DNA of 62,426 bases from Didymodactylos carnosus (lineage: Eukaryota; Rotifera; Eurotatoria; Philodinida; Philodinidae), in the NCBI GenBank assembly GCA_905250885.1, contig CAJNOQ010000216.1, forward strand, positions 1 through 62,426, read 5' to 3'. The notes under the pieces are model-generated. The model saw only the letters and a list, made by a program, of their open reading frames with translations. It searched no databases and was not told the origin of the DNA. Both the position numbers and the translations under genes were made by a program. Shown in pieces: positions 50,218 through 62,426 of the stretch (position 1 is its first letter; each line of letters opens with the position of its first letter).

Positions 50218-50270
50218 CTTGTACTACCGTTGACTTGTACTTGTACTTGTAAACTTGTACTTGTACTACT
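50218..50270. repeat. CTTGTA tandem repeat
   Basis: CTTGTAC units occur in interrupted runs: one near 50218, three from 50234, and two from 50254, separated by short spacers. Confidence 0.85.
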
Positions 50271-50509
50271 GAATGATACAGCTGAACTTATTCTTACTAT
50301 TTTACAATTGTGAATAAAACAGGAAGCCAATAATATCGTTATTATCAGCTCAAGAGTACGTGTATTTATAGTAACACGTGAAACACCATAAATGCCAGTA
50401 TTGTTCGTTTTTCTCTTGATAGTTCGAACTAATATAATTCTTTTATCAAACATGCTGCTTGAAAAACTTGATCTTTTACTTTAATTTGAATATTTCACAT
50501 TCGAATTGT

Positions 50510-51029
50510 ACTGATCGACATTTAGCTGAATCAGCTTACAAAAACCTAGAAATTACTAGCGACAAAAAGTTTTTTTCTTCTTTTTTGCTTTCTACTGATT
50601 CAGAGCTGAATACTCTTATGCTTAGTGTTTTCACGGCTGACTCAAGTAACCGCATGATGCTCAGAAATTAGGGAGTGCACTTGATAGTAACAGTCTTCCC
50701 ATAACAGTCTGTTTTTAAATATTTCTGATAGTCAATTATCTATTTTTGTACTGTTTTAAATTTTTCTCTCAATTTAGAAATGTTTGTTATTTATATGAAG
50801 TTTTTTCTTCTAATAACTGATTTAGAGCTGAAAAATCTCACCGAAATCAACTCTGAAATTTCGGAAATAGTCTTTTTCATAATATTCAGTGCTAATTCCA
50901 TCAGCAGATTTAGATGTGATCAGAATTTTTATCTCCGAATCAGACGATAAATTTAATGAGGTCTTATTCAGCTCTGATAAAACTGCATAGCTGATTCAGC
51001 TTTTTAGAGCGAACTGATTGTCGATTAGT
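50510..51029. mobile_element. possible MITE, 520 bp
   Basis: The left end ACTGATCGACA followed by AGCTGAATCAGCT (50524-50536) is answered at the right by AGCTGATTCAGCT (50989-51001) and TGTCGATTAGT (51019-51029). The terminal 11-mers differ at one position. The interior repeats the words GATTCAGAGCTGAA and GATTTAGAGCTGAA. The ends are imperfect and no target-site duplication is clear. Confidence 0.45.
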
Positions 51030-52354
51030 GCATGGTTACATGACAAAATTTTTCCTTTCCTTCATTTTGCCCAAAAACATTATGTTTACACAGTAGTTCG
51101 CACCATTGCGTAAGATTCTCATAGCTCATTTGAAATTAATCATTTTGAGTTCAGACTCTTTTTACTTCGAAGAGAAACAACTTCTCTATTACATAAAATT
51201 GCAAAAAGTTCAGCATCTTATTTTATCTCAATAGACTAAGCGAAAAGAAAAATTTTTTGTTATTTTTTAGAAGAATTTAGATAAAGTGACCATTTGTGGT
51301 ATAAAACTAGCTCCAAAACAAATTTATTATACATGACGAGAAAAATACATACTCGACAGCGCTTGAGATTCAATTTGATGCATTTAGTGTCTGTATTAGT
51401 CAATATTATGAAAAACAAGATTTGTATTCGCTGAAAAATAGTTTAGAAATTTGACTATTTTGAAACTTTTTAGTATTTTTTTAATTGTACATTTTATAAT
51501 AAAATACGAAATTATTTTTAGAGAATTTCATGCAGAAAATTGGATTAAAATCTTACTGAAATCATTAAGAATCTTCTGAAGAAGTTCATCCATTTCTTTA
51601 GTGTTTCACGTATAAACGAAAGGAGAAGCCCAGAATTAGATGATTTTGTCTTACAAGCCGAAAAGTTTGATAGAAATAGATCGTTTCATACTGATACGCG
51701 TTAAGAAACTAAATAATAATGATAAAAAAATACAACAAAATAATCAAATAATAAATGAAGAACTGCATGGTAATACATTGGTTCAACAAGACTCTGTGTC
51801 AACAATAGTGTTAGGCTTAGTGAACAGTCAAACCGATCAATTTAGATATCATTTATTGACGTCACAATATATGAACTCGAATGAACTCTGATGCATAGGC
51901 TTTTACCTTTCAAAAGTTTGAAAATATTCATTGACTGACGATAGATTACATTTCACAGTCAAAAGTAATATATGTTTTTGTCAAATAATATTTTGATTGT
52001 GAAAGAGCAGTTGTTATGCCATCTCTATGTTGTTCAAGTACCACTGTTCAGAACTAATAAAAACATTGATATACAATGAAAAGAAAAGACCGATTGCTTT
52101 GTCTTTACACACACTTGTATTATTACGTACGAATGAACATTGACTTTTACATAATATATGTGCGTGTATGAGATGGTGAATCGATAGGGTTGACAAAATT
52201 TTATTCATTCATCTTATGACATAAAATGAACGAAACGAATGATGAACATAAGTTTTTCTGTATCAGTGCACACAATTTTTGAAATGAACTGTATCATTCG
52301 TTCTTCTTTTCTGTTTACTTTATTTCCCTCTCTATTGTAAAAAATTCATCGACA

Positions 52355-55300
52355 ATGTTCAAATATTTCTTAAATATTTTATTTTCTCCTATTTTAATTA
52401 ACATTTTAATTGTTGTCAATGGTATAACAGAAGCAGATTTTTTCATTTATAAAGATGGAATATCGTTACCGAAGGAAGACGATACACAATCGGAACAAAT
52501 TATTTTATCACCGGAAATACCGTTCATAACAACAAGATATGAAAGTGTCTATGTAAGTTAATTACTCTTAGTTTATCTACTATAGTTCAGTGCAAAGACT
52601 GTGCATATAAATCTAATAATCACATCTTGTTAACACTGATTTTCAGATCAATACAAATGGCTTCTTCTCATTTCAATTACCAATCGCTTACTTTTTCCCT
52701 CAAATTCGATTGACAACAAATAGCGGTTACGCTATTGTGGCTCCGTTTTGGGCCGATATCGATATATCTCAAAACGGATCTATACTTTACAAGTAGTTTT
52801 ATGAAGAAGGAATTTTGAAAGCATAATCAATTGCAAAACTTTGTTTCAGATATACAAAAGAAGAATCATTACTCAAACAAGCGAAAGAATTGATCGTCGA
52901 CGGTTTCCCACAATCTATACAATTTCAGCCAAATTCACTACTAGTTAGTACGTGGAGAGATGTACGTTCTGCTCCAGATGAAAGCGATAAGGTATTAATA
53001 GAGACATTTTGAGAACGCATAAATCTGCAAATAGTTATTTATTATTGTTTTAGAGGAATACATTTCAAGCAGCGATTGTCACCGATGGCGTTCAAACATT
53101 TGCTATATTTATGTATTCTCGTCTTGACTTTGTGTCTGCTTTTAATAAAGGAAAAAGTGGTAGTGAAGATCGTTATGGTGAAGCTGGATTTACGGTAATA
53201 GAAAGAGAAAACATTAATTAACATTTTACTAATAAAATTAAACTGTATTTCAGGATGGTACTTCACAACATACCGTTTTGCTACCAGGATCAGGAACAGA
53301 ACGAGTTGACCAGCTTTTGAGGTTAATATCTCGGGCGCACATTTCACACAATTTTACGTTTTTATGTCTATTTTAGAGAATCCAATATTGGGAAACCAGG
53401 AGTTTGGATATATCTAATCGGAGATAGAAGAAAGTACGGACGTTTTCATATATTAACAAGTGGAGAAAAACAAGAAATAGATGAACCCCAGCCAGATAGT
53501 AAGAATATTTTTTAGAAATCCCTTGGCAATGAGTTATTACATATTTTTGTTGTTATTACATAGTAATGTATCCACCAAATGTTTTCAAACAACCAGAATT
53601 GTATCAAACGCCATATCGAGAGATTACAACCACATCCATGTCCATTCCATCAGGTAAAATATCTTCTATTGAAAGCTTTGAATTTTAGTAATAATCACAA
53701 TTCACCAATTTGAATCGTTCAAGTTTTACCAAAATCCAATAAATTTGTTTTACAACCGCTTTTTAGTTACAAAAAAGCCGCGTTTGGGAAGGACCATTTC
53801 ATAGCTTCCAAGATTTGGACTGTAACTAAAGCTGTTGTAAAATAAATTTATTAAATTCAAAAAACAAAATCGAGTTTAAAAATGAAAATCATCAAAATAT
53901 CAAAAATCGGAAAAGTAGGGAAAACGGTGATTGAGTTTTGCATATGATTCTGGAATAGAGCATTACTCGGACTTGAAAATTTCATCATAATAGGTATAAA
54001 ACAGTATGTACGCATCCGCAAGGAGTAGAGTACTTCTGTACTTCTGCAATAAATGTTGCAACAACAGTCCTACCTCAGATATATTTCCAACTTTCAATCT
54101 ACTCCCTATCAAACGAAAATCTACGGTAAGAGGTTTTATTATACTAGAATATGGTTATTTCTAGTTGTTTTTTTAATGACGTAGGCTAAAGGCGATATTT
54201 TAACTAGAGCAAAACTTTCGCAGCAGTGCTGGTTAATATCATGAAGATGATATTTACTCTGAATAAGCACACCTTTAAAGTAAAGAAACCAACGCCTGTT
54301 GAACAAAAATCAGGTGGTTTTACTGGAAAAGTAAAGGATGGTCCACATTTTTTTCAACGAGGTTACAAGATTGAAAACTACTCTACTCTCTAAATAGTAG
54401 TATGAGGAATGTAGCATTTATAGTACTGGAAAAAATTATAGAACCACTGTATTTTTGGAATTTTTCGGTGAAGCCGAGTGGCTAGGTCAAATCCGAATAG
54501 TGATTTGGATAGCCCTTGAAGTTCTCTGTCAAATGCAGTATACGTCAAAATTCCTGAAAAAAGGTTTTGAAGAAAGTTTTCTAGAAAATCCCCTTCAGCG
54601 GAGCTCTAAGTCCTAGAGAATTCTGCCTAATTTTTTTTCAATATAGTCATCTAAAAGAACATAAAATTCTGAAACACCTGAAGCGTCGCACAGCTATCCA
54701 CAATCTTTCGTTGCAAAGTTACAGGCATCAGAAAATCCAGAGAAATGTGCTTCTGCTTGGTTTTTTGGGCAATTTTTAGCGTTTTTATCGTAAATTATAC
54801 TATTTCTTTGGATTTTCTGATGCCTGTAACTTTGCAACGAAAGATTGTGGATAGCTGTGCGACGCTTCAGGTGTTTCAGAATTTTATGCTCTTTTAGATG
54901 ACTATATTGGAAAAAATTTTGGTAAAATTCTCTAGAACTTAGAGCTCCGCTGAAGGGGATTTTCTAGAAAACTTTCTTCAAAACCTTTTTTCTGGAATTT
55001 TGACGCATACTGCATTTGACAGAGAACTTCAAGGGCTATCCAAATCACTATTCGGATTTGACCCAGCCACTCAGCTTCACAGAAAAAATCCCAAAATACA
55101 GTGGTTCTATAATTTTTTCCAGTACTGTATATCACAGATAAAAAAAAGAATTTCATTCCATTTCCTTGTTGAAAGATGAGAGAATTGCGTCTAACAATAG
55201 TTTGTCAGCCTTCTCCTATTCAATTAAATAACTTTTTACTTCTCATATGAGATTTTATTTTGCTATAACATGCATCAGATGTTTGCACTTCGAATACTTG

Positions 55301-58300
55301 CAATTCACATTTGATTTGTGATGCACAGTATGAACAACTTTCACAGTAATAGGTTACCGTTTACGTACATTGATTCTTCTTGAATCAAAATCTCTTAAAT
55401 TCGACTGTTAAACTGTGAGAGCATCAATATCTTCAACAAAAACCGTATCATTTCAGATGCTGTTGAATGTCATTCTTGTTCACGTAATGCAAGATGCGAG
55501 AGTTTTAGTAGCAGTTACTGTTGTCGATGCCAACCACCTTACATCGGCTCGGGACTTAGATGTGAAAGAGCAGGTAATAGTACTTGGTAATACCATTTAA
55601 ATCAACATTACTTACTCGTTCTTTTCTATTCTTCAAAAAGAAAATTACGCTATTATTGGAAAAGTAAATGGCACATTGAATGGTCACAGCATCGACTCAG
55701 AATTACGTGGGTACATTTATTTTGAAGATGGTAGAATACACAGTTCATTGACAAATATGAATATTATTCAAACAACATTGCAACAGCTCTCATTTGTTTC
55801 ATCAACATTTGGATGGTTATTTGGCATAATGCATAAATTTTCTGAACAAGTTGAGAATGGATTTTCACTAACAGGTGCACTTTGGTTAAGAATGTTTTAA
55901 TCGATAAATTACTTTTGCTTACTCATTTTAGGTGGCCTGTTGAATCGCAGTGCAATTATCAAAGTATTCGAAGATGATGATCTTACGGAACAAACATCTG
56001 TAACAATAAAACAAGTATTCAAAGGCATTGAAGCGGGTATAGTGCAAGTTGAAACAGAAATTAATGGCACATTACCACATCCCCCGGGAAATTTGAGTGT
56101 TAAATTAGAGAATTTGAACGTTAAATACATGAAAAAATCATTGGGTAAGCACAGTTTTTTTTTACATCGCATGAACTAATTCTATTGACTGTACATTGTA
56201 GGCCATTACGCAGCAAAAGAAGATTTCGTTTATAAATTAACTGCCAGTAATAACAATCAGAATCAATCGATAACATATAATTTCACTTCTAAAATTGAAG
56301 ATCATTTACATTTTTATGAATGTCCAAATAATCCTCATCGATCGGCTGCAGAAGTTGTTGTTTCAAGTCAAAATAACTATATCTATCATAGTGTAGACGA
56401 TGCAACAATAAGATTTTTTAGTGTTAATAAATTTGGCACGCAGGGTAAGTAAACAATTATTATCTGAATAAAACTCTTCTAAAAGTCTCTCTCTTTCTGA
56501 TATCATTTAGCACCTCGTAATGATCCTTGTGATTCTACACCATGTCATGGGTTCGCACAATGTCAGCCAGATTATGAGAAAGAGACATATCAATGTAAAT
56601 GTAATCCAGGTTTTGCTGGTGATGGAATACGCTATTGTGATGGTAAGAGATGACAGAGTATGCTAATGTCTTCTATACTATAGTTTATTCTCCGCTTTAG
56701 ATATCAATGAGTGTTTAATTACCCAAACATGTCATCCAAATGCCATATGTACAAATTTGTATGGTAATTTTAGTTGTGAATGTGCAAAAGATTATATTGG
56801 AAACGGTTTTTATTGTAAACCAATTGAGGATAGAGGTGAGACATGTACCATTTGTTAGTATTATAAACAACGCCGTTCCATCATTATAGTTGAAACATGT
56901 GCGACAAAATTTTGTCCACAAAATTTCGTATGCATTCATGACATCGAAACCCGTTTGGCAAAGTGTGTATGTAAAGAAGGATATTCAGCATCTGAAAATG
57001 AGGGGTAAAAAAATATTCTATTTTTAATTTTATTTCAACATGTCAGTATTTATTAATAATTTATAGTTGCACACCTACACCATGTAATGAATATTATAAC
57101 TGCGATATCAATGCCGATTGTATGTTAAATGATGCCACACAAAAATATGAATGTCAATGTAAACAAGGTATAGAAATTTATGTATATGTTTATATTGAAC
57201 AGTGATTTACTTTATGTTTTCTTTTCGAGGATTTTATGGTGACGGATTTCAATGTTCGGCACATTTTTGTCAGTCAGATGACGATTGTGGAATAAATGCA
57301 AGGTGTTTGCCCGATGATCAACGTCGAGGATTTTCAAAATGTGTATGCGATCCGGGTTACATCAATGATGGTTCAACATGTGTAAGAGATGGTGAGTGTG
57401 AACTAATTTGAATAATTTACTCTAAGTTCATGAATATATATACCTATGTCTGTTTGTTTTTCTAGTAATATCCTGTAATATTGAAAATAAATGTCATATC
57501 AATGCTCAATGTCTTCATAATGAACAAATAGATCGTTATGTATGTTTATGTAAGACAGGATATAAAGGTGATGGTATTACCTGTAGACATGAACGTAAGT
57601 TATAATAATTAAACATTACAACTGTTCCTGATCAAAAACATAAATTATAATTAAAGATTCATGCGTCGGAAATGTAACAATTTGTTCACAACATGCATCG
57701 TGCGTATATGATGCTGTTCTTCAAGATAATGTTTGTGAATGTAAAACTGGCTATGTGGGAAACGGTGTACAGTACGTTTACGAATATTTTTTTTTCACTT
57801 AAAAAAGAATGTTTATTATTCTTTTAATTAATAATACAGATGTCATGAAACATTTGGTGGTCCAAAAGAAGAGTTTTTAATCGTCAATCAGGGTCAAACA
57901 ATTCTAAAAGTGCCATTAACTGGATCTGGGTCATCTGAAGAAAATCGTCTATTATATGTTCCTCGTATGTCAACTACGCACAAATTTTCCATGATAAAAT
58001 TATATTTCTTCTTTTAAGGTATGCGAGCGGTGGGCATTTCGCTTGATTGTCGACAACGATTTGTATATTTTACTGATACAGCTGGAAAGAATATTCAGCG
58101 AATGAGATATGATGGCACAGATCAAAAAATTATTCTAGATGGTTTGTATTATTTGATATTATAACGAAAAAAATGAATATTTTTTTTTTGTTTCAAGGTT
58201 TTGGTAGTCCTGAGGGAATAGCTGTCGATTGGGTCTCTCGTAATATGTTTATCACTGATTCTGTGTTAAAACGTATTGAAGTAGCAAGACTCGATGGAAG

Positions 58301-59182
58301 TCTTCGAAAAGTTATTATTGATAAAAATATCCAATATCCAAGAGGTATCGCAGTTGATCCAGATAGTGGATACTTGTTTTGGACCGATTGGAATCGGCAA
58401 AATCCACGTATTGAACGAAGTAACATGGACGGTAAGTAACTAAATATTTTTCTCGATATTTAAACGATGTTGTATAATCAATCATTAGGTAGCGAGAGAA
58501 AGATACTCGTCTCAGAAAAACTTGGACTACCAAATGGTTTATACTACGATAATCATCGACGTGAATTATGTTGGGGAGATGCAAAAACTAAAATGATTGA
58601 ATGTGTACGAGATGATGGATCAAATAGACGTACAGTATTGACAGATCAAACAACAATGATATTTTCATTGAACGATGGACTTCAATACTCTTATTGGACT
58701 GACTGGACAACGTAAGTAATGGCGATCATCAATTTTTTAAATTAGATAGGAGACGATATTTTTGTTCTAGGAATAAAATTGGTCGAGTAGACAAAACCGG
58801 TGATCGAACAGCCGATACAATACTACTACCCGCTGGAGGAAATGGGAAACTGTACGGTTTGGTAGCTGTCAAAAATTCTTGTCCGCCTGATGGTACGTCT
58901 TTAAGCTTTAGTGATATCGATAACTATAGAGATGTTTTGAATATACTAGAATTTAACCACTTTCGAAGCTACGGTGTAAAATATATTACACATGAATGTA
59001 AAAGATTAATACATCATTTTTTCTAATTATTTTTAGTAAATAATGTATGCGGACTTAACAATGGCGACTGTACGGCTGGTCAAATTTGCTTACCGAATAC
59101 AAGTGTGCGAGCAAAACGAGTCTGCTATTGTGCGGATAATGCAGGATTACAATGTTTATTGAGAGATCGATCGCATGGATAA
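52355..59182 (+). CDS. NID: Nidogen (basement-membrane glycoprotein)
   Basis: Secreted linker of laminin and collagen IV networks. Twenty-four exons, about 1191 aa (human NID1 1247): 52355-52552, 52647-52792, 52850-52991, 53054-53194, 53254-53321, 53377-53498, 53564-53653, 55457-55573, 55641-55874, 55932-56144, 56202-56444, 56511-56642, 56701-56835, 56890-57004, 57067-57167, 57230-57391, 57466-57594, 57657-57771, 57840-57964, 58019-58141, 58198-58431, 58489-58711, 58771-58892, 59037-59182. Order: signal peptide (MFKYFLNILFSPILINILIV); NIDO domain (VAPFWADIDIS, TFQAAIVTDGVQTFAIFMY); one EGF (CCRCQPPYIG); G2F barrel (GKVNGTLNG, LFGIMHKFSEQVENGFSLTG, ITYNFTSKIED); seven EGF modules, one calcium-binding type (DINECLITQTC); an LDLR-type YWTD propeller with five blades (IAVDWVSRNMFITD, YLFWTDWNRQNPRIERSNMD, YSYWTDWTT); and a final Cys-rich module. 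No thyroglobulin type-1 domain is seen. Most introns are phase 1, allowing whole-module exon shuffling. Intron 7 (1803 nt) holds a transposon hairpin. Confidence 0.95.
54421..55127. mobile_element. 707-bp Tc1/mariner-like hairpin MITE
   Basis: Two 326-bp arms (54421-54746 and 54802-55127) are near-perfect reverse complements around a 55-nt loop. The ends are (C/T)AGTACTGGAAAAAATTAT, flanked by TA on both sides, as expected for a Tc1/mariner insertion into TA. The internal word GGATTTGACC/GGTCAAATCC is preserved in both arms. It lies in intron 7 of nidogen, away from the splice sites. There is no transposase. Confidence 0.88.
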
Positions 59183-61921
59183 TTGATCGAAATATTTCCT
59201 TGAATGATCAGAAAACTATATATGAAACTAAACAGTAAATAAAAGTAAAGAAGCCGAAAGTACGTCTTGGTTTCTCTAAAAATTTTGTTAAATAGTACAT
59301 AATACCTTTATGATTTTCAATTTCTTTCAAAGTGTTTTTACGTATGATCACTCATATACTCGTACTTTTCAAGTCTTTTTGTTTTGTTTGTTTTATTTTA
59401 AATAAAGTCATTCAACAGTGGAAAACAAATTAACTTCGAACTAAGTTAAATGGAAAGTTATCTTCAAGAAAATATGTTAATGACTACAAAATATCGTTTT
59501 TCTACCGAAAAACAGTTAATTAGTCTACTTAGCTAGACAATATCAGCTCGATGCCATAATAACTAATATACAGTATTCTACAAAAGTAGAACTTTTACAA
59601 TGTGCATCGCCTGTCTTTTCCAGCAAAAACTCTTGTTTCAAGATTTATATACAACGGGAAGATGCATTACCAAAGAACTGTTCTAAAAATCTACCAGACG
59701 TACTAAAACGCACTTTCTTAATAATAAATTAATTTTCTGACAAAAGTAATATTAATAGAGTAATATGTCTTTCAAGAATTTTTCGAATAGACAATTTTGA
59801 GTTTGGTCCCTCAAAACCGTCTTTGAACAAAAAATTAGAAAATTCTTTTAACATTTCTTTTAACAGTGTGATGATTCTAATGTTGACGAACATTAATAAA
59901 CCAATTAAAATGATTGAAACGTAAAAAAATTGGATGTCTGTCTAACAAGTCAGAAGTGAACATAGTGAATCAACATCATTGATAGTTGTGAACTCTAAAT
60001 TCTGTGTAGTTATGTAACTCACTCATTTAACGCTTATTTCATAATAAGTTTCGGTCTTATTGGTTAAATGGTTTACAAGACATTATATTATTTTTACTTT
60101 TTTATCACTGGAATACTGATGACTTCTGATCCAAGAGATATTAATAGTTTATTTTTGCGTCACAACGTAACCGTAGTTCTCTTTTTTCTCGTATAAATTT
60201 GATGTGTTGTCTGTTATGGCTTGGCAGTTCCAGCATGAAATCCTCATTAACAAACTTTAACCGTTTTTAAGGAAACGCTTATAAAAACAAATTAAAATAT
60301 CGATTATCTGTACTATTAAAACCATATCATCAGATCCATTTAGAATAATAACTAGATCATTGCTATGCATAAACTTAAATTATCCATTATAAGAAGAGAA
60401 AATGGTGGAGAAATAGTAGATTCTGTACTGGAGCATTAGCTACATTCATCTACAGTAGTACTGTTATTAGAATCCACTAATAGAAATACTATTATAACAT
60501 GGAGTACAAACTGCAAAGTACATAGCACCCTTCCTGTAGAATGCACATTGCATGATATCTATTATGATCCAAAATGCAGGACACATAATACATACCGTGT
60601 AATACTTATTCTCAGAAATTTAAGACATAATGAGAACACAGTGGGCAGTTCAAGCATGCCCAATAGAGATTTGATTTTTGTCTAAAAGATTACTTTAAAA
60701 TGTCTCTATTTTGATAACTACGAAAAATATTTTTCTGTCATAATTCAATGAGAGAGTCTTCTACCAGATTTCTACTATTGATACAGTACACATAGATGAA
60801 TCTTCTGGCGAAGTCTAACAGAATCAGGAGCGGATCAATGTATTATTAGAGAAAGTGTAAGCTTTCAACACACTTATTATTTACAAATAAAAATTGATTT
60901 TCTCAAGATTTTCATTTTCACAATTTCACAAATGTGCGCTAGTCTGAAGCTTTATTATCTTATCGTCTAAAAATCTCAATCATTTGAGAATTAAATGCCT
61001 CATCAAACTATCCTAATCAACTTTTTAAATTAATCTATTCGCATATCAAGGCGATTTTTACCGCAATCGAAAACATAGGGATAAACCCTGTCAATATAAA
61101 TATCTATTACGGACGTTTCTACTAAATAAATCGGTAGATTCTTTTTATTTTTCTCCAATAGAGTTCAGCGAGTTCTACAAGATTCTCGTAAAATAGTGTT
61201 TAGCCAACGTTGGCTTTATCCCCTTTTGAGGGCTCAAACTTTCGACAATGCTCGTACAGTTGTTGACACTTAACACTTTAAGTAAAATGTTTACATTTAC
61301 TTGTTAATCTTCTGTAGTACTGCAAAATGGTATCTGTTGCTTCTGTATAACGCCATCTCTCCACGCAAGCAATCAGTAGTTCATGGTTGATCAATTGAGT
61401 CTTGTTGCGGTATATCATGGATGATGTTCTCTTGTGTCTAGAGCAAATATGGATAGGATAGTGCGAGGACCAAGTTCTATCTATTTATGGGCATCATTAG
61501 TGTAAAAAGTTTACAAACCACAAATTAAATAAAAGGGAGGAGTGAATGATCGATTGAGTTTTTCTTGACTATTATAGGCTCGTTTAATACTTTTTTCTAC
61601 TTCCTTCCAAGGTATTCTACTGGAAGTGGAATCGATTCGATTTGAAACCAATCTTTGAAAACAAAATCGGTTCAGTTTCCTTTCCAATAAACATCACCTT
61701 TTATGATCGAGACGTATGTTTATCTTTACACGACGTCAAACCTCTGTGTTTTCTTGTATTTTTGGAGATAGATTGATTTAAATATCACATCACAGTTTGT
61801 TTTATTCAAAGTCATCGTACAGAATCGTGAAATGCTCGAAACTTTATATTGATATGGGTATATGGTAATAATTCTTTTGTTTCGTAGATGATGCATTCTT
61901 AAGTTAACCCACTTTAATCTC
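59183..61921. other. gap downstream of nidogen
   Basis: After the nidogen 3' end there is 2.6 kb of A+T-rich sequence with no recognised gene or strong repeat. The minus-strand frame at 61726-61923 has no family resemblance and ends inside the next putative first exon. Confidence 0.45.
59238..59243 (+). promoter_or_regulatory. polyadenylation signal AATAAA
   Basis: An AATAAA hexamer lies 55 bases after the nidogen stop codon. A second AATAAA follows near 59400. Confidence 0.5.
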
Positions 61922-62426
61922 ATGGCGTTAGTGACAATACAACGTTCGCCAACAATCAGCGAACAGAGTCTACAAGTAGGTATTGATCAGCACTTTTATG
62001 CAATACCACTTCAAAATTGAATATTTTTTCTCCGGACAGGATGATAAAAGTTCTGTGGCATCAGGCATCAATCATTCGATTAATACGACGCGACCACGAA
62101 GGTAAGAGTAAAACACGTTTTGGAAGCTACTTCTCTAGCACAAAATTTTGAATCATATTTTTATGAGTGTGAAAAATATGAAAAATAAAATATTTTTTGA
62201 GCCTAGTGTTCGACTATTGCTATTAATGTATTTTGGACAAAAATCAATCCGAGAAAAAATTAGTCTTTTACATGTCAAACTACAAAGACATTTGATATTA
62301 CCTCTAAAAAAGAAAGCTATAAGTTTCTTCTAGCTTAAACAATAGAAAAGGAAAAATGTCTACTGTTGAAAGTTCATAGTTGAATACTATTCATTTTTAT
62401 CTATCAAAAAAAGTCATCATCAAGTG
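61922..62426 (+). CDS. possible 5' end of an unrecognised gene (partial)
   Basis: An ATG at 61922 opens 18 codons (MALVTIQRSPTISEQSLQ) ending at a GTAGGT donor (61976). A GGACAG acceptor at 62039 starts a second exon, 62040-62101 (DDKSSVASGINHSINTTRPR), ending at a consensus GTAAGA donor. Phases are consistent (0, then 2). The gene would continue past the window edge. The N-terminus is Ser/Thr-rich and gives no family. The model rests on splice signals and an open frame only. Confidence 0.35.

Larger units (their letters stand above)
49990..52354. other. gap upstream of nidogen
   Basis: It holds a CTTGTA tandem repeat (50218-50270) and a possible MITE (50510-51029). At 51640-51891 there is an 83-codon frame (with NNNDKKIQQNNQIINEELHG) that has coding-like composition but no family I recognise; it could be a worn exon. 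Nothing else is supported. Confidence 0.45.

Noticed and set aside
51640-51891. 83-codon frame upstream of nidogen as a gene
   Set aside because: Asn/Gln-rich and coding-like in composition, but no family match, no splice partners I could join, and no signal that separates it from chance.
1-62426. CRISPR arrays, bacterial operons, tRNA or rRNA genes
   Set aside because: No regularly spaced direct repeats, no tRNA B-box of the GGTTCGAATCC type seen on reading, and gene structure is spliced and eukaryotic throughout. A tRNAscan run would be needed to exclude a divergent tRNA.

Overview
The window is nuclear DNA from a small, A+T-rich animal genome. Genes carry many short GT-AG introns, mostly about 50-160 nt with a few near 1 kb, and encode metazoan proteins: nidogen, a DLC/STARD12-type RhoGAP-START protein, a Cezanne-type OTU protease, exportin-5 and EXO1. 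Base composition, intron style and Q/T/S-rich low-complexity protein segments fit a bdelloid rotifer or a similar invertebrate. That placement is inference.

Layout from left to right:
- 1-2662: no gene recognised; a 142-bp tandem duplication and perfect palindromes.
- 2663-4963 (+): 4-exon gene with an N-terminal RIIa/Dpy-30-like docking domain.
- 6659-9399 (-): EXO1 nuclease, 8 exons, all seven expected catalytic acidic residues present.
- 11444-15272 (-): DLC1/STARD13-type RhoGAP + START protein, 6 exons.
- 15273-27132: long A+T-rich gap with a hAT-like MITE and fold-back repeats.
- 27133-29928 (+): bacterial-looking APC-family amino-acid permease with five introns, one of them holding an 804-bp inverted-repeat element. 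A second large inverted-repeat element lies just downstream at 30194-31051.
- 32669-36399 (-): Cezanne/OTUD7-type deubiquitinase, 9 exons, without the usual UBA and A20 zinc finger.
- 39173-45652 (+): exportin-5 homologue, 9 exons, divergent from the OTUD7 gene.
- 46322-47367 (-): internally deleted non-LTR retrotransposon.
- 49225-49989 (+): relic of the C-terminal TPR part of CDC23/APC8, split by a 274-bp hAT-like MITE.
- 52355-59182 (+): nidogen, 24 exons, with a 707-bp near-perfect hairpin element flanked by TA in a large intron.
- 61922-end (+): possible 5' end of another gene.

The genes are functionally unrelated (cilia or cAMP signalling, DNA repair, Rho signalling, amino-acid transport, deubiquitination, nuclear export, basement membrane) and show no sign of operon organisation. 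The recurring theme is small non-autonomous transposons with long inverted arms placed in introns and gene flanks. The exon models below were built by hand: every junction was checked for GT/AG and for phase continuity, and the products were compared with family sequences known to me. No alignment or database search was run.
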